Of a stretch of 64,000 bases of DNA, positions 17,801 to 25,990 are shown one piece after another. The notes under the pieces are model-generated. The model was given only the letters and a program-made list of their open reading frames with translations, was not told the DNA's origin and did no database searches. Source of the stretch: JAXGQD01 sp040766665 (GTDB lineage: Bacteria > Bacillota > Clostridia > Saccharofermentanales > Fastidiosipilaceae); assembly GCA_040766665.1 (NCBI GenBank), contig JAXGQD010000003.1:186001-250000 (forward strand), written 5' to 3'. Both the position numbers and the translations under genes were made by a program. The stretch's first letter is position 1. Each line of letters begins with the position of its first letter.

Positions 17801-18510
17801 GGAGTGACCTCCTCTTGCGCTTCTTCGTCCAACTCAACCGCAAAAACACCGCCGGCTGCAGCGATCAGCGTCGCCGCAATTAGTGCCCAGCTCCCGTCCA
17901 TGAATTGGCGCAGCAGCAAATTGAGTAAGGCCGTGATCACAACCAGAATCAAGAGTCGGAGGTTCTTTTTCGCACTGGGCAGCAGCAAGGCAATAAAAAC
18001 CGCGTAAAGCGCAATGCCCAGGCTGTCCGAAATAATCGGTGGGAGCAAACTCACGGCGAGCGCACCGAGCAGACCGCCCAGCACCCAAGACGAATAGGTC
18101 ATGCTGATGATGCCCAGATAATAGGCCAGCGTGCGTGGCTGCTGATGCTCTGCGGTAAAGAGGGCAAAAGACTCATCCGTCACCCAAAAGGCCGCCAAAC
18201 ATTTGAGTGCGCGCGGGGTTTTGGACATGCGGTTGAAGACACAGGTGCTCATGATGAAGTGCCTCAGGTTGACGATAAAGGTAGCAAAAACAATGGTGAA
18301 GAGCGCGGCATTTTCGGCCAACATACCCACCACCATCATCTGACTGGCCCCGGCAAACACCGTGGTGGACATCAAGACTATTTCAGCGACCGAGAGCCCC
18401 ACTTTGGACGCCGCTAGCGCATAGGCAAAAGCGACCGGAACGAAGCCCAGAATGACCGGGGCTCCGGCGCGCACGCCTGCTTGGTAGTCTTTAGCCCTTT
18501 GTGAATGCAT
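17797..18510 (-). CDS. azlC: AzlC-type branched-chain amino acid exporter large subunit
   Basis: 237 residues, seven to eight membrane helices. The AzlC core is clear: GVRAGAPVILGFVPVAFAYA near the start, MSTTVFAGASQMMVVGML, NLRHFIMSTC and FWVTDESFAL. The ribosome site AAGGAG is well placed before the ATG. It is first in the azlCD operon. A GTTACC...GGTAAC inverted repeat lies 27 bp upstream and may be an operator. Confidence 0.9.
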   Translation of the reverse strand: MHSQRAKDYQAGVRAGAPVILGFVPVAFAYALAASKVGLSVAEIVLMSTTVFAGASQMMVVGMLAENAALFTIVFATFIVNLRHFIMSTCVFNRMSKTPRALKCLAAFWVTDESFALFTAEHQQPRTLAYYLGIISMTYSSWVLGGLLGALAVSLLPPIISDSLGIALYAVFIALLLPSAKKNLRLLILVVITALLNLLLRQFMDGSWALIAATLIAAAGGVFAVELDEEAQEEVTP

Positions 18511-18536
18511 GTATGGCTCCTTAAAATGAAAAAGAC

Positions 18537-18553
18537 GTTACCCCAAAGGTAAC
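18537..18553. promoter_or_regulatory. GTTACC/GGTAAC inverted repeat upstream of azlC
   Basis: GTTACC and GGTAAC are separated by CCAAA, 27 bp before azlC. The same arms, two bases apart, occur upstream of the Crp/Fnr gene. On the minus strand the stem is followed by TCTTTTT, so an attenuator is the alternative reading. Confidence 0.35.
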
Positions 18554-18579
18554 GACACTTTATTAATCGTATGAAATTG

Positions 18580-18815
18580 CGCGCCAATCTTCAAGCGCAG
18601 AACGCTAGGGAAGTTCACGTTTCCCCACCATTTCGCTGGGTGGGCTGAAAACAGGCATTTGACTAGAGGAAAAGCTATAAACCCACAGAAACTTCCACAT
18701 CCCCGAAAAATTGGCTTAAAAACAAGCAATTCCTGAGACCGATACGGAGTCGCCTGAGCAGGGAAGCGGCGACGGATTAAAACCGCGCGTAGCCACTAAT
18801 CCACGCGCACCGTAT
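18580..18815. repeat. Intergenic mosaic repeats between azlC and the Crp/Fnr gene
   Basis: No gene is visible. CCCACCATTTCGCTGGGTGG is an inverted repeat whose TTCGCTGGG core recalls the 71-bp repeats at 1.7 kb. CACATCCCCGAAAA and GGCGACGGATTAAAACCGCG are members of families found at other intergenic sites here. Confidence 0.6.
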
Positions 18816-18820
18816 GACCC

Positions 18821-19489
18821 TCAGTCAAACTCGGAGAGCTTGAGCAGCGTGATGGTTTTGGCATCGAAAGCCAGCAAACCATCGTGCCGCATTTTGCCCA
18901 ACTCGCGACTTAACGAACTGCGCTGGATCCCCAACTTTTCCGCCAGCTCCTTTTTCGTGACCTTGAGGCGGATGGGATTGGTCTTTTGGAGATGGTATTC
19001 AAAGCGGATATAATCCAGCAGCTTCTCGCGAATCGACTTATAGGAGATGACATCGATGGTGCCGGCCAGAACCTGGACGCGATCCGAAATGATGGTCATT
19101 AGTCCGGCAAGAAAAGTGCTGCTCGTCTGGCATAGGCCCAGCAAACTCACGCGTCCCACTTGCAGGACCGTAGAGGGGCTCTCCGCCGTGACCGTCCAGG
19201 GATAACTGTTGCGCTCCGAAAAAAGCAGGTGGGTGCCCAGCAAAGCGCCGCCCTCAAAGCGCGCAATCTGTAGTATATTACCGTTCAGATCGATGCGCTG
19301 CACCAGCGCTTTTCCGTCTAAAACAATGTCGAGATGATGGCATTTTTCGTTTTGCAGATGGATGATTTGCCCCTTGGCAAAACGCTCCAAACGCACATCC
19401 TCCGCCTGCAGCAGGCCCTCGATGTCCCGCCGCTCCAGCTTGTTAAAGGGGGCTATATGCGCCAAAAGATCTTTGTATTTTGATTTCAC
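18821..19489 (-). CDS. Crp/Fnr-family transcriptional regulator
   Basis: 222 residues. The N-terminal cyclic-nucleotide-like beta roll (about 20-115) includes VLDGKALVQRIDLNGNILQI and FEGGALLGTHLLF. A dimer helix follows, and then the Crp winged helix (about 160-215) with VTKKELAEKLGIQRSSLSRE. Few cysteines are present and no FNR-type cluster motif, so the signal is more likely a small ligand than oxygen. It is divergent from a membrane ferredoxin gene, with a palindrome GTTACCTTGGTAAC 22 bp upstream of its start. Autoregulation and control of the divergent gene are likely. Confidence 0.85.
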   Translation of the reverse strand: MKSKYKDLLAHIAPFNKLERRDIEGLLQAEDVRLERFAKGQIIHLQNEKCHHLDIVLDGKALVQRIDLNGNILQIARFEGGALLGTHLLFSERNSYPWTVTAESPSTVLQVGRVSLLGLCQTSSTFLAGLMTIISDRVQVLAGTIDVISYKSIREKLLDYIRFEYHLQKTNPIRLKVTKKELAEKLGIQRSSLSRELGKMRHDGLLAFDAKTITLLKLSEFD

Positions 19490-19510
19490 AATTAAACCTA
19501 TACCTCAAGT

Positions 19511-19524
19511 GTTACCTTGGTAAC
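19511..19524. promoter_or_regulatory. Palindromic operator candidate for the Crp/Fnr regulator
   Basis: GTTACC, TT, GGTAAC forms a perfect six-base inverted repeat in the region between the divergent regulator and ferredoxin genes. A related site lies before azlC (18537-18553). Confidence 0.4.
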
Positions 19525-19699
19525 TTATTTCCGACTTGCTTTCGAGTATAGTTGGGAAACAGCTTTTAAGGAAGAGCCTTACCAAGTGATACCCGGTTGC
19601 GACTCACATTTACTGAGCACAGCGCTGGCGGAGACGAAGCAAGGCAGAAAGCGTAAAAATACAAGTGTTTGTTAAAGGCACTAATCGACAAAGGAAGTC

Positions 19700-20317
19700 A
19701 TGATGAAAAGAAGTATCCAACGAGTTTTGCAAATATTTTTCCTTATTCTGTTTATCGCCCTGATTGTCCTCGGGCGCATCCAAATCTGGGTCGGTGTTTT
19801 CGGCCTCGGCGTCCTGCTCTCATTTTTCGTCGGCCGCCTCTACTGCGGTTGGGTTTGTCCCATCAACACCCTGACCGGCGCAGTATCTTGGCTAAAGAAA
19901 AAGCTGAAAATCAAATCCTTCAAGATTCCCGCCTTCGTGCGGCTACCTTGGTTTAGGTACTTTTGCCTGCTGCTATTTGTCGGACTTTTTGCTTTTTCGA
20001 TGATCAGTGGCAAAAGACTCCCCGTCCTCCCTTCCATGCTGGTCCTGGGCGTCCTTTTCGCGCTATTCTTTCCTGAAGCCATCTGGCACCGCTACCTCTG
20101 TCCCTACGGCACGATCCTGCAACTGCCGGCTCGTTTTGCCAAAAAGAAAATGACGGTGGACCCTGAGCGCTGCAACAACTGCACCCTCTGTGCCCGTGTC
20201 TGCCCAGCCGAAGCCGTCACCCGCGATGAAAAGTCGCATCTGATTATCAAGAAGGACTGCCTGGTCTGTTTGAATTGCCGGGAAAGCTGCAGGCAGGACG
20301 CGATTGCGTATAGGTGA
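19700..20317 (+). CDS. NapH/CcoG-like membrane ferredoxin (4Fe-4S)
   Basis: 205 residues. Hydrophobic helices at about 10-44 and 90-125 surround the signature YCGWVCPINT (Cys49, Cys53), and a second membrane-side HRYLCPYGT motif follows. The C-terminus holds two [4Fe-4S] motifs, CNNCTLCARVCP and CLVCLNCRESC. This is the NapH/NosR/CcoG-type quinol or ferredoxin electron-transfer family. ATG-ATG begins the gene after AAAGGAAG. No terminal oxidoreductase gene is adjacent, so the electron partner is unknown. The divergent Crp/Fnr gene is its likely regulator. Confidence 0.85.
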   Translation: MMKRSIQRVLQIFFLILFIALIVLGRIQIWVGVFGLGVLLSFFVGRLYCGWVCPINTLTGAVSWLKKKLKIKSFKIPAFVRLPWFRYFCLLLFVGLFAFSMISGKRLPVLPSMLVLGVLFALFFPEAIWHRYLCPYGTILQLPARFAKKKMTVDPERCNNCTLCARVCPAEAVTRDEKSHLIIKKDCLVCLNCRESCRQDAIAYR

Positions 20318-20724
20318 GTATGGGTAAGTGGATCCGGCACAGCCAAGTGGGTCTGGCGCAGCCGTAACTGTGACAAAAATGACGAGGATGTGGTGAGACC
20401 GCTTATCCTCGATTCGTTTCCCGTACCAAAACGAGGTTATGGTGACAATTATGACGATAATGTGAGAAAGCAGAGGTGGGGGGCTCACATCCTCGAAAAA
20501 AATGGCACGAAAGTAGGGGGTAGGAATAGGAAACGAGCTCCGGAAGCCCTCAGACCTCACACTATCGAAAAAATTGTCCAATTTTTGGTGTTATCATGAG
20601 CAACGAAGGATGAGTAACGAAGGAAGAGCTAAGAAGTATCAGATCAATACGCAAAATTCTGCGCGCCGGCTCTCCTTTAACTGGCTGAAGTAAAGGAATG
20701 CTAACGGCAGAATCCTCTTTCCTC
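20318..20724. other. Non-coding stretch with a degenerate direct repeat
   Basis: No convincing gene is seen. GTGACAAAAATGACGAGGAT (from 20370) and a diverged copy GTGACAATTATGACGATAAT (from 20442) are 72 bp apart. Both are followed by TGTG and GTGAG sequence, and a CATCCTCG segment near 20486 is complementary to part of them. Confidence 0.45.
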
Positions 20725-20768
20725 CGACTCCCAGGTTTGACTTTCACTTGGGAGTCGTTGTTTTTAAA
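20725..20768 (+). terminator. Hairpin with T-tract, likely terminator
   Basis: CGACTCCCA pairs with TGGGAGTCG around a 15-base loop and is followed by TTGTTTTT. It lies just past the end of the convergent M20 peptidase gene and would stop rightward transcription. Confidence 0.65.
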
Positions 20769-20778
20769 AAAAATGCAG

Positions 20779-22242
20779 TTAAGCCAGCATCAGCCGCCAA
20801 TAGAAGGCGACGCAGCGACAGAGCGTATCGAGCGGCACGCGCTCGTCGTGGCTGTGAATCAGGCTGCGCTCCGCTTTGGACAGTTTCATCGCGGAGAAGC
20901 GATAAACCTTATCCGAGATTCTCCCGTAATGGCGCGAGTCGCTACCGGCCAGCATGAGATAAGGCGCAACTGTGGTGTCCGGCCAGGTTGCACGGATGGC
21001 GGATTGTAGATTCTCCCAAGCCGCACCCTCAAGATTGGAAATGCGCGAGGGTTCACTACCGAAACCTTCGCCACCGATGATGGAAACGTCTGCATGCATG
21101 TCAGCGACGATTTCTTTCACCCGTTCTAAGGCAGAAGCCCTGCTTTCACCGGGCAAAATCCGCAGATTCAGTCCACAGGCGACTTCGGGTGGCATGACAT
21201 TGATGGCCTCGCTGCCTTCGAGCTGGGTCACGGCGATGGTGGTGCGCAACAAAGCGGACAGCTCACCGCCCATGCGCTTGGCGGCGAAAAAGAGCAGCGG
21301 CTTAAAAAACCAGAGATTGGCGGCGACCAGGCGCAGGCCGAAGCGGCCTTCTTTTGCCAAGGCGAGGAGCATCTGCTCAACCGGGAAAGTAAGGTGTGGC
21401 TTGAAGCCGACCTTTTCCAATTTTAGGATGGCTTGGGCGAGTCGGGTAGCCGTTGAATGGCGTGGCGGGGTAGAGGCGTGACCGCCCGTGCTGTGCATGG
21501 CGACACGGATGTTGGCGATGCCTTTTTCAGCAATCCCAACGACCGCAGCGTCTTTATACACGCCTGGTAGAGGTTTTTCCACCACCGCGCCACCTTCATC
21601 TAAAACCATTTCCGGCTCGATACCTGCCTCCGCAAAGTAATCCACGATGGCTGGAGCCGAAGGGCCGAAAATTTCTTCATCTCCGGAGAAGGCGAAATAG
21701 AGGTCCTGTTTTGGAGTATAGCCACTAGCGAGGAGCATTTCGGCTGCTTCCATAATCCCGAGCAAGGTACCTTTGGTGTCGAGTGTGCCGCGGCCCCAAA
21801 TTTCGTCATTGATGAGCTCACCGCCGAAAGGATTGCGGCTCCAGGCGGCGCTTTCTACAGGGACCACGTCATAATGAGACATGAAGATGCGAGGTTTGGC
21901 AGAGGCTGTAGTAGCAGGCGCAGCCCAGTGATAGAGCAGGCCGCGGCGGCCAAGTTCGTGGTAATGGCAGTGCACGTGAATGAGCGGGAAACGCTCGCGC
22001 AGCACGGTTTTGAATTTTTGGAATTCGGCCTCGTTTTCTTTTGCCGCATCCTTATTGGAGACGGTCTGACACTGAATCATGGCGCTCATGTCCGAGGCGA
22101 TTTTTTCGCGATTAATTTCGGGTGAGCCGGCAGCAAGATCGGGGAGGACGCTTAAATGGGGCGCACGCAAGAGCAGGGCACGCACAACTAAGATGAGAAT
22201 TAAGGCAAAAATGAGGACTAGAACAGCAATTAAGTAAGGCAT
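20779..22242 (-). CDS. Membrane-anchored M20 family peptidase (carboxypeptidase S/PM20D1-like)
   Basis: 487 residues from the ATG at 22242, supported by GGAGA six bases upstream; an ATG four codons earlier lacks a ribosome site. One N-terminal membrane helix (about 3-27) anchors the enzyme. The metal-site motifs are MSHYDVVPVE, GRGTLDTKGTLLG, FSGDEEIFG and, near the end, the GSDSRHYGRISDKVYRF block. This is the longer M20A type related to yeast carboxypeptidase S. It follows two membrane protein genes in one operon (24 bp from the nearest), so peptides or N-acyl amino acids carried by them may be its substrates. Confidence 0.87.
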   Translation of the reverse strand: MPYLIAVLVLIFALILILVVRALLLRAPHLSVLPDLAAGSPEINREKIASDMSAMIQCQTVSNKDAAKENEAEFQKFKTVLRERFPLIHVHCHYHELGRRGLLYHWAAPATTASAKPRIFMSHYDVVPVESAAWSRNPFGGELINDEIWGRGTLDTKGTLLGIMEAAEMLLASGYTPKQDLYFAFSGDEEIFGPSAPAIVDYFAEAGIEPEMVLDEGGAVVEKPLPGVYKDAAVVGIAEKGIANIRVAMHSTGGHASTPPRHSTATRLAQAILKLEKVGFKPHLTFPVEQMLLALAKEGRFGLRLVAANLWFFKPLLFFAAKRMGGELSALLRTTIAVTQLEGSEAINVMPPEVACGLNLRILPGESRASALERVKEIVADMHADVSIIGGEGFGSEPSRISNLEGAAWENLQSAIRATWPDTTVAPYLMLAGSDSRHYGRISDKVYRFSAMKLSKAERSLIHSHDERVPLDTLCRCVAFYWRLMLA

Positions 22243-22265
22243 AAGATTCTCCATTCGAGTGGGCT

Positions 22266-22931
22266 TTAAACGAGATTCTTTTTATAGAGTATGCGGGCGA
22301 CGGCAATGGCGACGAGGGCACCGAGCGGGACGAGGATTCCGACGGACGAAGCCAGCTGCGGCACGGCCAGGAAGAGCACAATCATCAGGATGAGCGGAGC
22401 CATGGCGATTTTCCAGTTTTTACTGATGAAGACGACCGCCAGACCGCCGAAGAGTGCGGGCATGATGTTGTCGAAAGCCGGTTTCAGCACTGGGCTATTG
22501 AGGATGGGGGTGAGGAAACTCAGCGCGAAGACACCAAGGGCGATAATCAGCGTGGTGACGATGGAGGAGACGGCGATGGCGAGGGTGGAGACCACTTCGG
22601 CTTCCTCACTGCCGGCCTTGACGTCCATGGCTTGCATCGCGTTGAGGGCGGCGGGGGCTTTGAGATTGGTGATGTTGCCGGTCATGAAACCGAGGTAGGA
22701 ACCGCCGGTGCCGAGCATGGGGACGTAGGTGAAGACCTCAATCACGCCGACCGTCCAAAAGATGGGGGCAACGCCTAGTAAGCCCTGAAGCACTTTGCCC
22801 GCCTCGGGCCAGGCGTCGTAGTAGAGACAGATGGCCGCCGGGACCGTCAGCAGGATTAGAATGCCGAAGAACATCCAGATGCGGCCGACAAAGTCGGTTT
22901 GCGTGATGTAGTCTTTTGCCGAATTCTTCAT
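22266..22931 (-). CDS. Hypothetical multi-pass membrane protein, DUF5058 partner
   Basis: 221 residues with about six helices. VPMLGTGGSYLGFMTGNITNLKAP is a conserved-looking glycine-rich loop, and VFISKNWKIAMAPLIL precedes the last two helices. The ribosome site is GGGAG. It lies between the DUF5058 gene (15 bp upstream) and the membrane M20 peptidase (24 bp downstream), so the three form an operon. Two membrane proteins of similar size suggest a two-subunit permease. No named family is recognised with confidence. Confidence 0.65.
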   Translation of the reverse strand: MKNSAKDYITQTDFVGRIWMFFGILILLTVPAAICLYYDAWPEAGKVLQGLLGVAPIFWTVGVIEVFTYVPMLGTGGSYLGFMTGNITNLKAPAALNAMQAMDVKAGSEEAEVVSTLAIAVSSIVTTLIIALGVFALSFLTPILNSPVLKPAFDNIMPALFGGLAVVFISKNWKIAMAPLILMIVLFLAVPQLASSVGILVPLGALVAIAVARILYKKNLV

Positions 22932-22946
22932 AAGTTTTCTCCCTCC

Positions 22947-23666
22947 TTATAAAAGGGGTGCAATGAAGCAAGCCGCCGCCATCGAACCGAGCATACTGAT
23001 AGGCAGGGCGTAGTTTTGTAGCCAGGTGATTTTTTTGATTTTGATGAGGGCGCCCATGATGAGCATCAGGACGAGCGAGACAAGCATCACGATGAGTGGC
23101 AAAAAGCCCTGTGGCGTACCGCTTGTTAATGGGGCAAAAACCAGCCCCAAGAAGGCGGAAATCATGCCGAGGAAGAGGGCGTCCATGAAGATTTCGCTCC
23201 AGCGTTTGTCTTTTTCCTGTAGTTTGACCAGTCCACCACGGATGCGTTTTTGTAGAATCGGGACCAATATGGGGCCGGGGATGATGCCCAAGGTCATGAC
23301 CCAGGCAATCGCGGAGTAAATCTTGGGATCGCGGATGTTTTCCGAAAGTGAAATCCCGAAGACTTGCGCCGTGGTGGTAGCGGCCGGTAATTCATAGGTA
23401 ATGGCACCAATGACGCTGAGACGAATCCAGGGCAGGGGGATGCCGAGAAATTTGGTCAGTGTGATAACACCTAGGAGGATAGCCACAGCGGGTGCAATGG
23501 TGAAAACAGCCGTAGAGACGACGACCTTCTTCAATGCGGCTTTATCCATGCCGATGACGGTGGCGCGACGCCAAGCCCGCCAAAAGAAGTAGCCGGATTG
23601 AAGCAAAATGAAGACGATGACAAAAATCGCCAAAGCATAAAGGAAGCGGCTGTTGGAGTCAAACAT
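22947..23666 (-). CDS. DUF5058 family membrane protein
   Basis: 239 residues from the ATG at 23666, chosen because GAGGTG precedes it; the 78 codons open upstream lack family character. It begins MFDSNSRFLYALAI, then has AWRRATVIGMDKAALKKVV and GAITYELPAATTTAQVFGIS, which I recall as DUF5058. About seven membrane helices. It is the first gene of a three-gene operon with another membrane protein and an M20 peptidase. Function unknown; a role in importing peptide-like compounds is inferred from the peptidase. Confidence 0.75.
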   Translation of the reverse strand: MFDSNSRFLYALAIFVIVFILLQSGYFFWRAWRRATVIGMDKAALKKVVVSTAVFTIAPAVAILLGVITLTKFLGIPLPWIRLSVIGAITYELPAATTTAQVFGISLSENIRDPKIYSAIAWVMTLGIIPGPILVPILQKRIRGGLVKLQEKDKRWSEIFMDALFLGMISAFLGLVFAPLTSGTPQGFLPLIVMLVSLVLMLIMGALIKIKKITWLQNYALPISMLGSMAAACFIAPLL

Positions 23667-23804
23667 AAAAGCACCTCGATTCGTTAGCGTATGAGTTGGC
23701 TGAGCGCTTAGTTTATTGAAAATGTTAGGAAGAGGTTTCGATATAATAGTATCATTGATTGAGTGGGTATTCAGTAGAATCGAAAGTCTGGATTGGGTGA
23801 AAGC

Positions 23805-24152
23805 ATGGAAAAAGATGAAAGAGTAGAACGGCAAAACACAGACCGCCACAGTAGGCGCGGCACAGCCAATGCCGCCGAAATGGCTGCCATCCTGAGCCAA
23901 GGCTTGAGCATCAAAATATTGGCGGGCGAGGCTGCTGCGACTGCTGCACTAGAGGCGAAAGTCCGTGAAGCTTTGGCTGAACTGGACTTGCAAGTCCCTC
24001 TGCGCCTTGTCAGAAGCGCAAGTGAAATGGCTTTGTACGAGCCAGAGTCTACCCCAGCGTTGGTGATCAATGAAAAAGTGCTTGCCGAAGAGCAGTTGAA
24101 AGATATAGAAGTAATTAAACGTGCCATCGCCGCTACACGCGGCTTGGGGTGA
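23805..24152 (+). CDS. Cysteine-less thioredoxin-like small protein
   Basis: 115 residues from the ATG at 23805; a TTG four codons upstream is an alternative. After a charged N-terminus, residues 35-110 follow the pattern of small redox-disulfide (TIGR00412-like) thioredoxin folds: an IKIL strand, an active-site loop, helix EAKVREALAELD, then STPALVINEKV with the cis-proline and a final helix IEVIKRAI. In the active-site loop, where family members have CxxC, it reads AGEAAATAA, and the whole protein contains no cysteine. It is therefore probably not redox active. It lies alone, divergent from the DUF5058 operon. Confidence 0.65.
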   Translation: MEKDERVERQNTDRHSRRGTANAAEMAAILSQGLSIKILAGEAAATAALEAKVREALAELDLQVPLRLVRSASEMALYEPESTPALVINEKVLAEEQLKDIEVIKRAIAATRGLG

Positions 24153-24283
24153 AGCGGGCGGTTATTAGTTTGCTCAATCTGACGTACTAGCGGTATGCCC
24201 CTTTTTGTGCCACTTTTTACGGGGATGGTCCATTCTTGGAGTATCGAAAAATGTCGGATTTTGAGCGGTGTCGCAGCCAGCCA

Positions 24284-25647
24284 GTCAAGTCCATAAAGTG
24301 GTGTAAATTGATCCATTCAGTAACACCTCCGCTTTTACTTCGTTTCAATCATCTGATTTTTGTACGTTTGTCGGTTATTTAAATATTCTGTCATATCGAA
24401 CACACGGTTTAGCATGGACCAACTTTCATGGTGATCTAAAAGAATCGCTCCAAGTAAACGCTCTACTGAAGCGACATTGGGGAATATGCGAATCACTTTT
24501 TCTCTTCTGCGTAACTCCTGGTTTTCTCGCTCAATAATGTTGGTGGTCCTAAGGCTCTTGCGATACTTTTCAGGTAAGCACATCACATTCATGGCCTCGT
24601 CAAAACCTTCTTCCAGCGTCTGCATGGCTTTCGCAGAGATGTCTTTGTATTCTTCGATAATCTGATTCTTCTTGTCCCGCGCTGCGCTTAGTGTTAATTC
24701 GTTAAACATCTCACTGAGTTCACTGGCTAGGCCCGCTTGGTAGCGTTTGGGAACATGGTTGACGATGTTTCTGCTGAAGTGGAACTGACAGCGCTGCCAA
24801 CTGGCGTTTTGAAACACTTTCTTTATGGCGCTTACCAAACCTTTATGGCTATCCGATGTCACCAGGTCAACCTGCTTTAAGCCTCTTTGTTTTAATCCCG
24901 TAAAGAAGCGCTCCCAGTGATACGCTGTTTCATTTTCACATACCTCAAATCCCAAGACCTCTTTACGACCATCGTTATTCATGCCGATGGCCATGAGCAA
25001 GCCTTTTGAGCGTATCCGGTGGTCCTCTCGGACCTTTACATACATCGCATCCGCCATAACAAAGGGATAGTCTCCTTCTAGAGGGCGGTTCTTAAAGCTT
25101 TCAACGTAAGGGTCTAATGCCTTGCACAGTTCGGACACATTGGACTTGGAGAACTCCACACCACAGAGTTCTTTTGTAATCCTCTCAACATTTCGGGTGG
25201 CCACGCCATTGACCACCATTTCCATAAAGACCTCAATGAGCGCTTGTTCATTCCTTTGATAGTTTTCAAGCAAGGTCGTATGGAAGGCTTCGTTACGATG
25301 CCTAGGTACGGCCAAGGTGAGTTTTCCGATGCGGGTATTAACCTGTCGATGCCTCAGACCATTTCGGTAATCGCTTCGCTCTTCTTGCCGCTCATAGGGT
25401 TGTGCTCCTAATTTCTCTGTGGATTCCGTTAATAGAAATTGGTTTAGGAGGTTTTCCATTAACTTCCCAAACGCTTCTTCGCGCCCCATTTTGAACAACT
25501 CTGTAAATTCGTCCATACCTAACGTAAAATGTAATTGAGTCATGATCTTTCTCCCTTCGTCTGTACCACTGAATCTCGTTAATTCAAGTGTACCGAATGG
25601 AGGAGCTCATGGCTCCTTTTCTTTTTACACCACTATATGGACTTAAT
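24284..25647 (-). mobile_element. IS256-family insertion sequence with target duplication
   Basis: A 1.36-kb element with one transposase gene. The ends are inverted repeats: left AAGTCCATAAAGTGGTGTAA, right (reverse complement) AAGTCCATATAGTGGTGTAA, one mismatch in 20. CAGCCAGCCA stands directly outside both ends (24274-24283 and 25648-25657), a target duplication of about the length usual for IS256. Removing the element and one duplicate restores GTCGCAGCCAGCCAAGTACTG, which resembles the GC-rich mosaic repeat at 49.1 kb, so it inserted into such a repeat. It looks complete and recent. Confidence 0.92.
24335..25543 (-). CDS. IS256-family (mutator-type) transposase
   Basis: 402 residues, full length for the family. 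The DDE catalytic residues are visible in VMADAMYVKV, in DLVTSDSHKGL and in TTNIIERENQELRRR. The mutator-type signature, a histidine-rich core ending in WQRCQFHFSRNI, is present. There is no frameshift or premature stop. It catalyses cut-and-paste or copy-out transposition of the surrounding element. The upstream ribosome site is GGGAGAAAG. Its codon use and low content of GGCAAAA differ from the host genes. Confidence 0.95.
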   Translation of the reverse strand: MTQLHFTLGMDEFTELFKMGREEAFGKLMENLLNQFLLTESTEKLGAQPYERQEERSDYRNGLRHRQVNTRIGKLTLAVPRHRNEAFHTTLLENYQRNEQALIEVFMEMVVNGVATRNVERITKELCGVEFSKSNVSELCKALDPYVESFKNRPLEGDYPFVMADAMYVKVREDHRIRSKGLLMAIGMNNDGRKEVLGFEVCENETAYHWERFFTGLKQRGLKQVDLVTSDSHKGLVSAIKKVFQNASWQRCQFHFSRNIVNHVPKRYQAGLASELSEMFNELTLSAARDKKNQIIEEYKDISAKAMQTLEEGFDEAMNVMCLPEKYRKSLRTTNIIERENQELRRREKVIRIFPNVASVERLLGAILLDHHESWSMLNRVFDMTEYLNNRQTYKNQMIETK

Positions 25648-25677
25648 CAGCCAGCCAAGTACTGCGACGATATAGAA

Positions 25678-25874
25678 CTACAAAATTTACGTTCTTGCAA
25701 ATCAAAATGGCATTAAACATAGGTTTTGCAAGTGTATTGCGAAGATTTACTACATTATTTGCGATTTTACAAAACCTAGTTTGTAAGTTCGTCATTAGTG
25801 TAGTAAAAAGCCAAAAATATCTCGAAAAACCCTTTTTGCAGTCACGGGCAATTGTAAGAACGCAAATTTTGCAG
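25678..25874. mobile_element. MITE-like fold-back element, 197 bp
   Basis: The ends are 22-bp imperfect inverted repeats: 25678-25699 (CTACAAAATTTACGTTCTTG...) and 25853-25874, whose reverse complement begins CTGCAAAATTTGCGTTCTTA. A second inverted pair lies inside (ATAGGTTTTGCAA and a copy of CTAGGTTTTGTAA on the other strand). The element is AT-rich compared with its surroundings and has no credible gene. It lies 30 bp from the IS end but its repeats are unrelated to the IS ends. No clear target duplication was found. Confidence 0.55.
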
Positions 25875-25911
25875 TAAATGGAAAGACTATGAAGAGAAAG
25901 ATTTGAAATTG

Positions 25912-25990
25912 TCGCCGCCATCCAAGCAGCGCGACAGTCTTGAGTGGTGTCGCTATCAAGGCCAAAAGGCGACGGATTGAGATCGCGCGT
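25912..25990. repeat. Copy of the GC-rich mosaic repeat
   Basis: CGCCATCCAAGCAGCGCGAC, then GGCGACGGATTGAGATCGCG, followed by CGTC. Close relatives stand at 18.77 kb, 49.14 kb and 56.46 kb. Confidence 0.6.

Noticed and set aside
23667..23900. 78-residue N-terminal extension of the DUF5058 protein
   Set aside because: GAGGTG precedes the internal ATG at 23666 and the extension has no family character.
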